Virus record (IMG/VR): IMGVR_UViG_3300027746_000058
Location: 1 to 33,829 of that record
DNA from: a virus
DNA length: 33,829 nucleotides
Strand: one strand, 5' to 3'
The first letter of the stretch is position 1. Every line of letters starts with the position of its first letter. A program made the position numbers and the translations under genes. Shown here piece by piece: positions 1 through 7,663 of the stretch. Below the pieces are notes generated by a model. The model did no database searches. It was not told where the DNA came from and worked only from the letters and a program-made list of their open reading frames with translations.

Positions 1-977
1 ATGCCACGGCCCCTGGAACCACGCTGAGCTCCAACCGCACCGGCGGCAGCTGTGACATCGCCGGGGCGTCCACCAGCACCACCGTGCCAACCAAGAGCAC
101 CAGCGGAACACCGATCAGCGGCCAGGCAACCGGCGGCGGAGCTTCGAGCACCTATTGGGCGGCGACTGGGCAATTCATTGATCTGTTCGGCGGTGGCACC
201 TTTGGCGGTGCGGCGCCCACCGATTCACCAGCAGGGCCAGCCGAAGGTGGCGCCAGGCAGTTCGCCAACAGCGGCGGACCCATCGGGCCGAGCACTGGCA
301 CCAATGCGCTGGGTGGAGATGACAGGTGCCCCTATGGCTATGCGCCATTTGTGCCGGAAGCCTTTGTTTATTTCAGGGCTGTGCCAAATGTTATCAGCAA
401 TAGTCCGCCAAACTATGGGTGGTATTCTACTGCTACATACCACTTTGTTTCGTTGGCAGTTTCCTATCTATCTCCTCGCCCTGTTGTGTGGCCAGGTAGC
501 AAGGTGCAGTATGGAGTAGCAAATGCCGGGGGTGATCTTGTCAAGTATGGCATTGCGCCTAAGTCTGTTCCGCTCAATCAACTCACGGTACTAGATATTT
601 TAGGTAACTACGATAGTGGAGCAACTAATGCCGCAGGCTACTTTACAGGCCGGGATATTTATTACGAGTTTTCTAACAGCAACACAACCAATACCGCTGC
701 AGTCCAATGGTCCGGCAATTATGGCGTAGACAATTTGTTCATTCTCGGTTACGTTTGCAGCTCTCAGGACGGCACCCCTGGCACGCCGGTGCTTGCAAAG
801 CTCTACAAGGTCGTCGAGGGCGACACCATGGCCAGCATCTCTCAGAAGGCCTACGGCACAACTTCCAGGGCGAATGACATCTTGGCCGCTAACCCAGTCT
901 TCGGGTTTAACAACACTTCTGAAGTGCAGGACTACTGGCTGATGGTTCCAGGCCGAATTCTTACAATCCCCAACTGA
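1..977 (+). CDS. Tail-associated protein with C-terminal LysM domain (5' partial)
   Basis: The frame is open from the window edge (first whole codon at base 3), so the gene is cut at its 5' end and the internal ATG at 84 need not be its start. The N-terminal visible part is rich in Gly, Thr and Ser. The last ~60 residues form a LysM-like module (YKVVEGDTMASISQKAYG, then ILAANP and MVPGRILTIPN). LysM binds peptidoglycan or related glycans, and in phage tails it is found in tip or hub proteins that contact the cell wall. Its stop overlaps the next ATG (TGATG), placing it in one operon with the gpM-like gene. The stretch at about 350-760 is visibly more AT-rich than the flanks, which suggests an exchanged domain. 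LysM is fairly sure; the exact tail role is inferred from neighbours. Confidence 0.7.
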   Translation, partial: ATAPGTTLSSNRTGGSCDIAGASTSTTVPTKSTSGTPISGQATGGGASSTYWAATGQFIDLFGGGTFGGAAPTDSPAGPAEGGARQFANSGGPIGPSTGTNALGGDDRCPYGYAPFVPEAFVYFRAVPNVISNSPPNYGWYSTATYHFVSLAVSYLSPRPVVWPGSKVQYGVANAGGDLVKYGIAPKSVPLNQLTVLDILGNYDSGATNAAGYFTGRDIYYEFSNSNTTNTAAVQWSGNYGVDNLFILGYVCSSQDGTPGTPVLAKLYKVVEGDTMASISQKAYGTTSRANDILAANPVFGFNNTSEVQDYWLMVPGRILTIPN

Positions 978-2137
978 TGACCACCTTCCCTTCCCTGGCA
1001 CCATCAGCCGCGCCGATCACCCCTGGCGCCTGGCCCGTCTCGGCAATCACCAGCCTCAATGGCGCCGAATCGCGCATCAGGCAGGGATCAGCGCAGATCG
1101 GCAGGCGGCTGCAACTCACGTTCACCAATATCACCGAGGCCAACTTCCTAGCGATCCTGGCTCATTACCAAGACCAGCGCTCTGGATTCGATCCGTTCGG
1201 ATTCGACACCGCCACCCTGGCTGCTGATCTCACCACAGCCGGCCATGCCTGGTTGTACGCCAGCCGCCCCCAGGTGGTCGATGAACACCTTGATGTGTTC
1301 ACGGTGGTCTGCGAGTTTAAAAGCGAGCCACGGGGGCTGGTGGCGGCAGCTGGCGATCGTTGGCGGACTGGGTCTACAACACTAGCGGCAGGCGCTGGGG
1401 CTGATGGCATCCGCGTGGCCGCAGGCAAGCAGCTGGCGACCACATTCACGACGCTGGCGGTGGGGGCAAGGTCTAGCGGAATTGGGTCATTCGGCGTGCT
1501 GTGGGCGACCAGCTCCACCACGCTCAGGCCGCAGACTCGCGCGACCCCTGGCGTGCAGGCCCCGCTTCTGGGCTCGGCGCCGGCAGCAAGCTCCACGGGA
1601 TGGACCTTGCTTGTTAATGCAAACGCAGATCAAGGAAACGCACTTTTCGGGAGCTGGCCGTTTACGTTCAATCTTGCGGGCACAGGGTATACAGCTTGTT
1701 ACGCGGGGTCTAACGGCTACGCAACTTTTGGGGCAGGTTCGCTTGCATACCAAAGCCTTAGCGCAAGCAATCCGGCCCTGCCAAAAGTCCTCTTTGGCTC
1801 GGCTGACCTTTCCTGGCAGCGCGTCTACACGCAAACCGGCAGCAACTACGCCAGATTCAGATGGGAGGGTCACTTTGCGACTACCGGCGCCACGCCAGGA
1901 GCATCAACCCGGATTGTTGAAGTCACCTTCTGGGGGTCAAACGGCGTTTCCCAGGCCATCGAAATTAGGACGGGAAATTTTGCAAGTCCCAGCGCCACCC
2001 AACCATTCATGCTTGCATCCGCAAGCGCGGACTACGCATCGGCGACCACGCTCGGAGCAAATCAAAGCTGGGTTTTCGAGGGGAACTTGACCGGAACAAG
2101 CTGGACGCTGATCGCCGACAGCTATGTGGCCGGCTAG
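977..2137 (+). CDS. gpM-like minor tail protein with C-terminal adhesin-like extension
   Basis: The first ~120 residues (FPSLAPSAAPITPGAWPVS, SRIRQGSAQIGRRLQLTFTN, HYQDQRSGFDPFGF) resemble phage minor tail proteins of the lambda gpM type and match in layout the short protein encoded at 2609-2977. After residue ~125 comes a Gly/Ala/Thr-rich linker, then a ~200-residue beta-rich region with many Trp, Tyr and Asn residues that looks like a secreted lectin or adhesin fold. The coding DNA of that region (about 1600-2100) is less GC-rich than the N-terminus. A tail-tip protein carrying a receptor- or glycan-binding extension is the likely reading. The family call rests on pattern resemblance, and the extension's ligand is unknown. 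Confidence 0.6.
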   Translation: MTTFPSLAPSAAPITPGAWPVSAITSLNGAESRIRQGSAQIGRRLQLTFTNITEANFLAILAHYQDQRSGFDPFGFDTATLAADLTTAGHAWLYASRPQVVDEHLDVFTVVCEFKSEPRGLVAAAGDRWRTGSTTLAAGAGADGIRVAAGKQLATTFTTLAVGARSSGIGSFGVLWATSSTTLRPQTRATPGVQAPLLGSAPAASSTGWTLLVNANADQGNALFGSWPFTFNLAGTGYTACYAGSNGYATFGAGSLAYQSLSASNPALPKVLFGSADLSWQRVYTQTGSNYARFRWEGHFATTGATPGASTRIVEVTFWGSNGVSQAIEIRTGNFASPSATQPFMLASASADYASATTLGANQSWVFEGNLTGTSWTLIADSYVAG

Positions 2138-2186
2138 CCACAGGCGCCGGCGCAATTCCTAGCCTGTATGCAGGACTGAGACCCCC

Positions 2187-2609
2187 ATGGCATCGGTTAT
2201 CTACGACAGCTTCCTGAGCGATGTTTTTGCCGGAAACTGCACCACAGCCAGCACCTATAAAGCAATGCTGGTCACATCGGCCTACGCCGAAGACCGTGGC
2301 GCCCATAGCAAGCGCAGCAGCGTCACAAACGAAGTCACCGGCACCGGCTACACCGCAGGCGGCGTGACGCTCACCCTATCGGCCAGCCTGAACACCACCA
2401 CGCACGTCCTGACGCTGACAATCCCCACGGCAACCTGGGCCAGCAGCACCATCACGGCGCGCAAGCTGATCGTGTATCGCTCCACTGGCACGGCGGCCAA
2501 CGACAACCTGGTGGCCTGCCTCGACAACATCACCGACCTCGTGAGCTCCGCAACCACCATGACCTGGCAAGCGTCCACCTGGACCATCCCGCTCCCCGCG
2601 CCGGTCTGA
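2187..2609 (+). CDS. Phage tail structural protein of unknown role
   Basis: This 140-residue protein begins MASVIYDSFLSDVFAGNC and has a beta-rich composition with many Thr, Ser and Ala residues and no transmembrane segment or catalytic motif. It sits between two gpM-like tail genes, and its TGA overlaps the ATG of the next gene, so it is almost certainly a virion or tail-assembly component. About 20 bases before the start there is a half-copy (TCCTAGCCTG) of the dispersed palindrome described in the findings. I do not recognise a named family. Confidence 0.6.
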   Translation: MASVIYDSFLSDVFAGNCTTASTYKAMLVTSAYAEDRGAHSKRSSVTNEVTGTGYTAGGVTLTLSASLNTTTHVLTLTIPTATWASSTITARKLIVYRSTGTAANDNLVACLDNITDLVSSATTMTWQASTWTIPLPAPV

Positions 2610-2977
2610 TGGCTGCTTTTCCCTCCATCGAACCGCTGGAGCGGAGTTATGACCTGGGGTCGCATCCCATCTCGGCGTCCGCATTCAGCAACGGAGACGA
2701 GACGCGCTTCCTGCATTCTTTTGTCTCCTCAGGCGTGCCGCTAGCGCTGGTGTTCCGCAAGCTCAGCCTCACCCAGGCCCGGCAGATCAGCGCGCACTGG
2801 GACGGCCAGGGCACCGCTCGGCCGTTCACCATCCCGGCGCACCTCTGGCGCACGCACAGCTCCACCACTGACGTGGTGCCCGCCACATTTGTCTGGCGTT
2901 ATGCGAGCGCGCCAGAGGAGACCCCGGCCAGCGGTGGCCTGTTCGATGTGTCTGTTGAGCTGCTCGCCGTTGCCTAG
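2609..2977 (+). CDS. gpM-like minor tail protein
   Basis: The 122-residue protein has the size and layout of lambda gpM-class tail-tip proteins: an FPSIEPL start, a central DETRFLHSFVSSGVPLALVF strand pair, a helix with QARQISAHWDG, and F-x-I-P-x-H-x-W before a beta-rich end. The 977-2137 protein carries the same layout as its N-terminal domain, so the two are probably paralogues arising from duplication, this one without the extension. The start overlaps the previous stop (TGATG). The family assignment is from resemblance by eye. Confidence 0.55.
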   Translation: MAAFPSIEPLERSYDLGSHPISASAFSNGDETRFLHSFVSSGVPLALVFRKLSLTQARQISAHWDGQGTARPFTIPAHLWRTHSSTTDVVPATFVWRYASAPEETPASGGLFDVSVELLAVA

Positions 2978-2979
2978 CC

Positions 2980-4107
2980 ATGACCTTCCCCACCCGCGTC
3001 AATCTGGCTGACACCTTCCGGCTGCACAGCAACCCAACGGCCACCAAAACGATCTACCTGGACTTCGACGGGCACATCACCACTGACCGCGCCTGGACCA
3101 ATCCGACCAACCCCACACTCACCACCGCGGCCTTCAGCACGGACGCCAACACGGCAGCGTTCAGCGATGCCGAGCTGGAGCGCATTCAGTTCATCTGGCA
3201 ACGGGTCGCCGAAGATTTCCTTCCCTTCGGGGTCAACGTCACCACCGAAGACCCTGGCGAAGCCGCCCTAGTCAACGCTGGCGGCAAAGATGATCGGTGG
3301 GGAGTCAGGGTTGCGATTGGGGGAAGCTCCAGTGACTGGTACGGCAGCTCAGCCGGTGGCGTGGCGGTTCAGAACAGTTTCGGTGACAATCGAGGTCCCG
3401 CTTTTGTCTTCTCAAAGAGTCTCGGCAGCGGCAATGAGAAATACACCGCAGAAGCGATCAGCCATGAGGTCGGCCACACCCTCGGCCTTATCCACGACGG
3501 CGCCGCCTCCTCCTCCGGCTCCTACTTCCAGGGCCAGGGCAAGGGCCTTACCGGCTGGGCTCCGATCATGGGCGTTGCCTATGGCAAGCCGGTGAGCCAG
3601 TGGAGCCAGGGGGAGTTCAACAAGGCCAACAACGTTCAGGATGACTTGGCGACGATCGCATCCCGCGTTGGATTCCGAGCTGACGACTTCGGCGACACCA
3701 TCGCCCACGCCAAGCCGCTCAGCGGTCCCAGCCTGAATCAGTTTGGGCTTATCGCAACCCGCAAAGACTCCGACTGGTTCAGCTTCTCCACCGGCGCAGG
3801 CAACGTCAGCCTCTTGATCAACAATGCCACTCAGGCCTGGGTCAGCAGCGGCGGGGGATTTACCAGCTACATCCTTGCCGGGCGCAGTCCCAACCTGGAC
3901 ATCGCCGCCAGCCTGTTTGCCGCCGATGGCACCTTGATCGCCACCAGCAACCCGTTCAACAAGCTGAGCGCCAGCTTCAATCTCAGCCTGGCAGCGGGCG
4001 CCTATTACCTGATGGTTGATGGTGTCGGCTTTGGTGATCCGGCCACCAACGGCTACAGCGACTACGGCAGTCTCGGGGGATACCTGGTTACAGGGACTCT
4101 GATCTGA
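2980..4107 (+). CDS. Metzincin zinc metalloprotease with C-terminal PPC domain
   Basis: Residues 162-173 read HEVGHTLGLIHD, the metzincin zinc site HExxHxxGxxHD with Glu163 as general base. About 24 residues later PIMG supplies the Met-turn (Met197). The N-terminal part (IYLDFDGH, FSDAELERIQFIWQRVAEDF) is typical of secreted bacterial metalloproteases, as found in cyanobacteria. Residues ~230-375 form a bacterial pre-peptidase C-terminal (PPC)-like beta domain (DDFGDTIAHAKPL, DSDWFSF, AAGAYYLMVDG). No signal peptide is visible, which would fit delivery on the virion or release at lysis rather than Sec export. It lies two bases after the gpM-like gene in the tail operon. Catalysis is well supported by motifs; target and localisation are unknown. 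Confidence 0.88.
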   Translation: MTFPTRVNLADTFRLHSNPTATKTIYLDFDGHITTDRAWTNPTNPTLTTAAFSTDANTAAFSDAELERIQFIWQRVAEDFLPFGVNVTTEDPGEAALVNAGGKDDRWGVRVAIGGSSSDWYGSSAGGVAVQNSFGDNRGPAFVFSKSLGSGNEKYTAEAISHEVGHTLGLIHDGAASSSGSYFQGQGKGLTGWAPIMGVAYGKPVSQWSQGEFNKANNVQDDLATIASRVGFRADDFGDTIAHAKPLSGPSLNQFGLIATRKDSDWFSFSTGAGNVSLLINNATQAWVSSGGGFTSYILAGRSPNLDIAASLFAADGTLIATSNPFNKLSASFNLSLAAGAYYLMVDGVGFGDPATNGYSDYGSLGGYLVTGTLI

Positions 4108-4124
4108 ATCAGCAGACTGGGGCC

Positions 4125-4832
4125 ATGACTCCCACCACCGCCTCAGTCCGCGACGCTGCTCAGGAGATCGCCAAGCGTGGCGGGATCCTGCCCCACCAGC
4201 TGGCGGCTTTCTCCGCTCTGGATCAGGCTCTCACTCCTGAGCAGCGCCAAGCATTCACGGCGGACTGGAGAGCCGCTGGGAGCCCGGCGGCGCCCGCCGC
4301 TCAGCCGCAGCGCGCTGGATTGGTTGGCCCCAAGCGGAGCCCAGACCTGAAAGCTGGCGATCACCATCTGGTGGTGGACGATCGGGCCGAGACGGTCACC
4401 GCCTTCAACCACAAAGGTGAGCGGCTGTGGACCGTAGCGGCCCTGGCCAGGGGCCAATCATCCGAAACCGATTGGCGCTCCCGCGCCAGCGATACCCCGC
4501 CGGGCCTGTACAAGGTCGGCACGATCTACCGCGACTTTGAATCCGACCCCTCGGCAACCTTCACCGCTGAGCGCCGCGCTTACGGGTGGTACAGCTTTGA
4601 CCTGATCGGCCTTGAGGGGCAGGAGGGGCCCGGCAGCCGGGACGGTCGCGACGGAATCATGCTCCACGGCGGTGGCTCGGCCTGCGGCTGGCCTGGTGCC
4701 TGGCTGCCGCTCCAGCCGCTCTATCCAACGCTCGGGTGCATCCGAATGCACAACCGCGACCTCAGGGATCTGCTGCTCCCCCTGGCCGGGATGGGGACGA
4801 TCTACGTCTCGGTCTGGCAAGAGAGCAGATGA
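4125..4832 (+). CDS. L,D-transpeptidase (YkuD) family protein
   Basis: The 235-residue protein has an N-terminal helical, Ala/Pro-rich region (1-65) and a YkuD catalytic domain. The visible signature is GIMLHGG followed by TLGCIRMHNRDL, giving the His and the Ser/Thr-x-Gly-Cys-x-Arg nucleophile motif. YkuD enzymes make or break L,D cross-links in peptidoglycan, or act as L,D-carboxypeptidases. No signal peptide or membrane segment is visible, so it would have to reach the wall on the virion or after holin action. It may therefore act in entry or lysis. The stop overlaps the phosphoesterase start (ATGA). The domain is certain; the biological role is inferred. Confidence 0.85.
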   Translation: MTPTTASVRDAAQEIAKRGGILPHQLAAFSALDQALTPEQRQAFTADWRAAGSPAAPAAQPQRAGLVGPKRSPDLKAGDHHLVVDDRAETVTAFNHKGERLWTVAALARGQSSETDWRSRASDTPPGLYKVGTIYRDFESDPSATFTAERRAYGWYSFDLIGLEGQEGPGSRDGRDGIMLHGGGSACGWPGAWLPLQPLYPTLGCIRMHNRDLRDLLLPLAGMGTIYVSVWQESR

Positions 4833-5980
4833 GCGAGCGCACTTTCCAATGCCGCCGCAACAAGGCCTGCCGGGCCTGGCTGCCGGAGAGTGCGATTGAT
4901 TGGCAGATTGAATCAGGCATCCGCCGGCCGTTCTGCCAGCCGGGGATGTGCCCCAACAACAAGCGATCGGACACGTCTGACGAGTTGTTGGCGTTGCAGC
5001 TGGAGCTCCGCCGAATGAAGGAGACCGCTCGGACTGCCGAGCGCGATCGGGACCGTGCCCTGGCGGAGCTGGCCAACACTCTGGATTCGCTGAGCACAGC
5101 CTTGGACATTCGGGAGATTGAGCAGCCAGAGCCGCTGAGCGATCACCACCACGGCGCCCGATCCGAATCGGTCCCGATCCTGCTCTGTTCGGACTGGCAC
5201 TGCGGCGCCGTGGTGCGCGCGGAATCGGTGAACAACCTCAACAGCTACGACGTGGACGAGTTCCACCGACGGGCCGGAGCCCTGTTCGTCAATGCCCTGA
5301 AGGTGATCCGCATGGTGCGGAGCAGCTGCGATGTTCAGCAGATGGTGCTCTGGCTCGGCGGCGACCTAATTGACAACTGGCTGCACCCTGAGCAGGCCCA
5401 GACCCAGGAGCTATCGCCAACCCAGCAGATCATCGAATGCGAGCGCGCCATCGTGGCTGGCATCGATCACCTGCTGGAGCACGGCGCATTCGATCGCATC
5501 GTGATCCCCTGCAGCTACGGCAACCACGGGCGTACCACCCCCAAGATGCAGGCCGACAACGCGCACGCCACCAGCTACGAATGGCTGATGTACCAAAGCC
5601 TGCGCCGGCACTATCGGCATGAGCCGCGCATTGAATGGCATATCAGCGACGGCAACATTCTCTATGTGGAGGTGCTCGGCCGGCTGCTCCGCTTTCATCA
5701 CGGTGATGCCATCCGCTACCAGGGCGGCATTGGTGGCCTGACTGTGCCGCTCACCAAGTGGCAACTCAGGCAGGATCAGGGCATTGCCGCTGACCACAGC
5801 TTCTTTGGCCACTTTCACCAGCTGACCATGGGCACCGGCTGGTCGGTGAATGGCTCGCTCATCGGGCCAACCGCCTATGGGCTCAAGCTCGGATTTGCGC
5901 CAGAGCGCCCACAGCAGCTACTGCGCTTCCTCGACAGCGAGCGCGGCTGGACTGGGGCCTTCCCCGTCTTGACGGACTGA
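4829..5980 (+). CDS. Calcineurin-like metallophosphoesterase
   Basis: The ATG at 4829 overlaps the preceding stop (ATGA) and is preferred to the in-frame ATG at 4736, which lies inside the upstream gene. The protein has a Cys-containing N-terminus (CRRNKACRAW, CQPGMC), a coiled coil at about 50-90, and then all blocks of a two-metal phosphoesterase: SDWHCG, GGDLIDN, YGNHGR, HHGD and GHFH. Such proteins hydrolyse phosphodiesters in nucleotides, RNA or DNA. The N-terminal cysteines (C-x4-C ... C-x4-C) could form a small zinc-binding module. It is the last rightward gene of the tail-linked cargo trio. The substrate cannot be read from sequence. Confidence 0.85.
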   Translation: MSERTFQCRRNKACRAWLPESAIDWQIESGIRRPFCQPGMCPNNKRSDTSDELLALQLELRRMKETARTAERDRDRALAELANTLDSLSTALDIREIEQPEPLSDHHHGARSESVPILLCSDWHCGAVVRAESVNNLNSYDVDEFHRRAGALFVNALKVIRMVRSSCDVQQMVLWLGGDLIDNWLHPEQAQTQELSPTQQIIECERAIVAGIDHLLEHGAFDRIVIPCSYGNHGRTTPKMQADNAHATSYEWLMYQSLRRHYRHEPRIEWHISDGNILYVEVLGRLLRFHHGDAIRYQGGIGGLTVPLTKWQLRQDQGIAADHSFFGHFHQLTMGTGWSVNGSLIGPTAYGLKLGFAPERPQQLLRFLDSERGWTGAFPVLTD

Positions 5981-6092
5981 CCACCGCCGCATCAGCTCCA
6001 GCCTGCTCCGGTCCCGCAGGCATTCCCCACCGGCGCAGATCTCCCAGCAGCAACCGCCATCAGCATCCACGGCGGCACGCAGGGTGGCGTCA

Positions 6093-6110
6093 TCAGACTG
6101 GGGAACCTGA
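6093..6110. repeat. Dispersed palindrome, 12/14 match
   Basis: TCAGACT-GGGG-AACCTGA matches the family consensus TCAGGCT-N4-AGCCTGA at 12 of 14 arm positions. It ends 9 bases before the ATG of the NblA-like gene, inside the 139-base gap after the phosphoesterase gene. A regulatory site is inferred from the recurrence of the motif. Confidence 0.6.
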
Positions 6111-6119
6111 TCTGCGGTC

Positions 6120-6398
6120 ATGGACGGCTGGTGGCTGAAGCCTGAACTCAGTCTGTCCAGGGAGCTGGAGCTGGAGACGGCTCGCCGGGAGATTCCCCGG
6201 CTCCACCGGCACGACCTAGAAGCCCGGCTTGATTCGGCGCTGGTTCACTGCGTGACCTTTGACCACCTGCTTCGGCAGGCCCTTGCGCGGGTGCAGGAGC
6301 TGGAGATCAAAGAAGCGTTAGCTGCTCCCCCAGCTCCGCGCCATCTGGCATGGGCCCGGGATTTGATGGCGGAGCTGGGAGTGAAGCCGAAGGACTGA
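6120..6398 (+). CDS. Small helical protein, candidate divergent NblA-like phycobilisome degradation factor
   Basis: The 92-residue protein has the core ELSLSRELELETARREI-x-LxxxDLEARLDSAL-x6-DHLLRQAL, which resembles the two-helix NblA core (LSLEQ-F-LR-F-x-V, then LSRE-L-LL-AL-Q-x-RHLL). NblA adapters bind phycobilisomes and hand them to Clp proteases; freshwater cyanophages such as Ma-LMM01 carry nblA. The protein is longer than typical NblA (~60 residues) because of a C-terminal RVQELEIKEAL helix and tail. The last 92 bases overlap convergently with the 3' end of the sigma gene. The gene is plausible on its helical periodicity; the NblA call is tentative and could be chance similarity between amphipathic helices. 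Confidence 0.45.
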   Translation: MDGWWLKPELSLSRELELETARREIPRLHRHDLEARLDSALVHCVTFDHLLRQALARVQELEIKEALAAPPAPRHLAWARDLMAELGVKPKD

Positions 6399-7254
6399 GC
6401 CGGCGCAGGGTGTTCTCCGCCAAGCGGATCAGACCCCGGGCGCGATGGACCGACATTCGTTCCCGCTGCGCCAGCTCGGCAACACCGACCACCGGCTCAC
6501 CCAGGCCGTAACGCCCCCGAATCAACCGCTGGGCCCGCTCATCAAGCCGCGCCACCAGCGCCAGCAGCTCATCCCGGCGTGGGCTGGGGGACTCATCTTC
6601 GTCAGCGCTGAGCATGTCGATCAGCGCGGACGGGTCGCCGGATGTGGAGCCCGGCAGCGGAGCATCGAGCGAATGGCAGCCAGCACCGATCAGCAGCAGA
6701 TGCTCCAGCTCGGCCTGGGCGATGCCCAGCTCTTGGGCCAGCTCGGCGCGGCTGGGGGTGCGGCCAAGGTGAGCAGCCAGAGCTGCCGCCACCTTCCCAG
6801 CCCTGGCGATGGTGCCGGTGTGGGTGGTGGGTATTCGGATCGTGCGGCCGTGGCTATCGATGTGCCTGCTGATCCCCTGGCGGATCCACCAATAGGCATA
6901 GGTGCTGAGCTTGTACCCACGGGTCGGGTCAAACTTCTCAACCCCACGCTGCAGGCCGATCGCACCAGCCTGGAGCAGGTCGGGCAGATCAGCTTCGGCC
7001 ACCGCCACCCCCAGACCATGCCGGGCCCGCCTGGCAACGTGAGCCACCAGGCGCAGGTTGGCCGACACCATGCGGTCCCGGGCCCGCAGGCCCCGCCGGC
7101 GGACTGACGGAGGGGCTTGATCTGCCGATGGCTCCCAGTCCTGCCACCGCCGCACCAAGGCCCCCAGGTGAAGGGCCTCGGATTCAGTGAGCAACGGATG
7201 GCGGCCGGCCTGCTCCAGCCAATGCGTGGTCATGTCGCTGCTGGTTGGCCGCAT
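6307..7254 (-). CDS. Sigma-70 family RNA polymerase sigma factor (cyanobacterial group 2-like)
   Basis: The 315-residue protein carries region 1.2 (HWLEQAGRHPLLTESEALHL), region 2 (SANLRLVAHVARR, DLLQAGAIGLQRGVEKFDPT, GYKLSTYAYWWIRQGISR), region 3 (AAALAAHLGRTPSRAELAQEL) and a region 4 near 245-290 (LIRGRYGLGE, HRARGLIRLAENTLRRL). It should direct host RNA polymerase to phage promoters. The full-length 1.2-to-4 layout and the region 2 wording resemble cyanobacterial primary/group 2 sigmas rather than T4 gp55. Met8 (MTTHWLEQ) is an alternative start. It is the distal gene of the leftward operon from SSB, starting just after the small membrane protein's stop. Confidence 0.9.
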   Translation of the reverse strand: MRPTSSDMTTHWLEQAGRHPLLTESEALHLGALVRRWQDWEPSADQAPPSVRRRGLRARDRMVSANLRLVAHVARRARHGLGVAVAEADLPDLLQAGAIGLQRGVEKFDPTRGYKLSTYAYWWIRQGISRHIDSHGRTIRIPTTHTGTIARAGKVAAALAAHLGRTPSRAELAQELGIAQAELEHLLLIGAGCHSLDAPLPGSTSGDPSALIDMLSADEDESPSPRRDELLALVARLDERAQRLIRGRYGLGEPVVGVAELAQRERMSVHRARGLIRLAENTLRRLSPSASLPAPPSNPGPMPDGAELGEQLTLL

Positions 7255-7257
7255 GGG

Positions 7258-7413
7258 TCAGGGCGGCGATGGAAACGTGATCAACGACGCCAGGGCCAGC
7301 AGCGCGGCAAAGCTGAGCGCTGCCGGACTGCTCCACCACAGCAGCGCCACCACCCAGGAAGCCACCAGCATCAGGACCGACAACGCGACCCGATTGGCAA
7401 ATGGGTCACCCAT
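7258..7413 (-). CDS. 51-residue two-helix membrane protein
   Basis: The reading frame starts at an ATG overlapping the upstream stop by 8 bases and ends 4 bases before the sigma gene start. The product has a short polar N-terminus, then VALSVLMLVASWVVALLWW, a SSP turn, and AALSFAALLALASLITF, which forms a membrane hairpin. Size and topology fit a class II-like holin or a small membrane regulator, but the location in an early-looking operon between SSB and sigma does not favour lysis. No family is recognised. Confidence 0.6.
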   Translation of the reverse strand: MGDPFANRVALSVLMLVASWVVALLWWSSPAALSFAALLALASLITFPSPP

Positions 7414-7663
7414 GGCGCCCCCGGTTCAGCAGGTGCCGGGCCCAGGCCACGTGGGTCGTGACGGCGTGGAACGACGGGGGCGTGAGTGGATGGATCCCGT
7501 GTTTCCACCAGGCCCGAAGATCAGCCTCAAGAGCCTGATCAGTGATGGCCGCATCAGCGGCCCTGGCGGCTTTGATGGCTTCGGTGGCAATGAACCAGCC
7601 CTGCTCTTCTGGCTCCAGCGCCCTGGATGCTTCGATGATCCGCGAAATGGTGGGGCCGTCCAT
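7406..7663 (-). CDS. Hypothetical 85-residue phage protein
   Basis: The product begins MDGPTISRIIEASRALEPEE and is helical with acidic N-terminal and basic C-terminal halves (HVAWARHLLNRGRHG). No membrane segment, Cys pair or known motif is visible. It starts at the last base of the SSB stop and is followed with overlap by the membrane protein, so it belongs to the SSB-sigma operon. A 13/14 copy of the dispersed palindrome lies within it at 7521-7538. Confidence 0.6.
   Translation of the reverse strand: MDGPTISRIIEASRALEPEEQGWFIATEAIKAARAADAAITDQALEADLRAWWKHGIHPLTPPSFHAVTTHVAWARHLLNRGRHG
7521..7538. repeat. Dispersed palindrome, 13/14 match
   Basis: TCAGCCT-CAAG-AGCCTGA has one mismatch to TCAGGCT-N4-AGCCTGA. 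It lies inside the coding region of the 85-residue protein. Confidence 0.6.

Noticed and set aside
5918-6121. Leftward 67-codon frame starting opposite the NblA-like ATG
   Set aside because: It overlaps the phosphoesterase 3' end by 63 bases, shows no recognisable pattern and lies opposite a better candidate.
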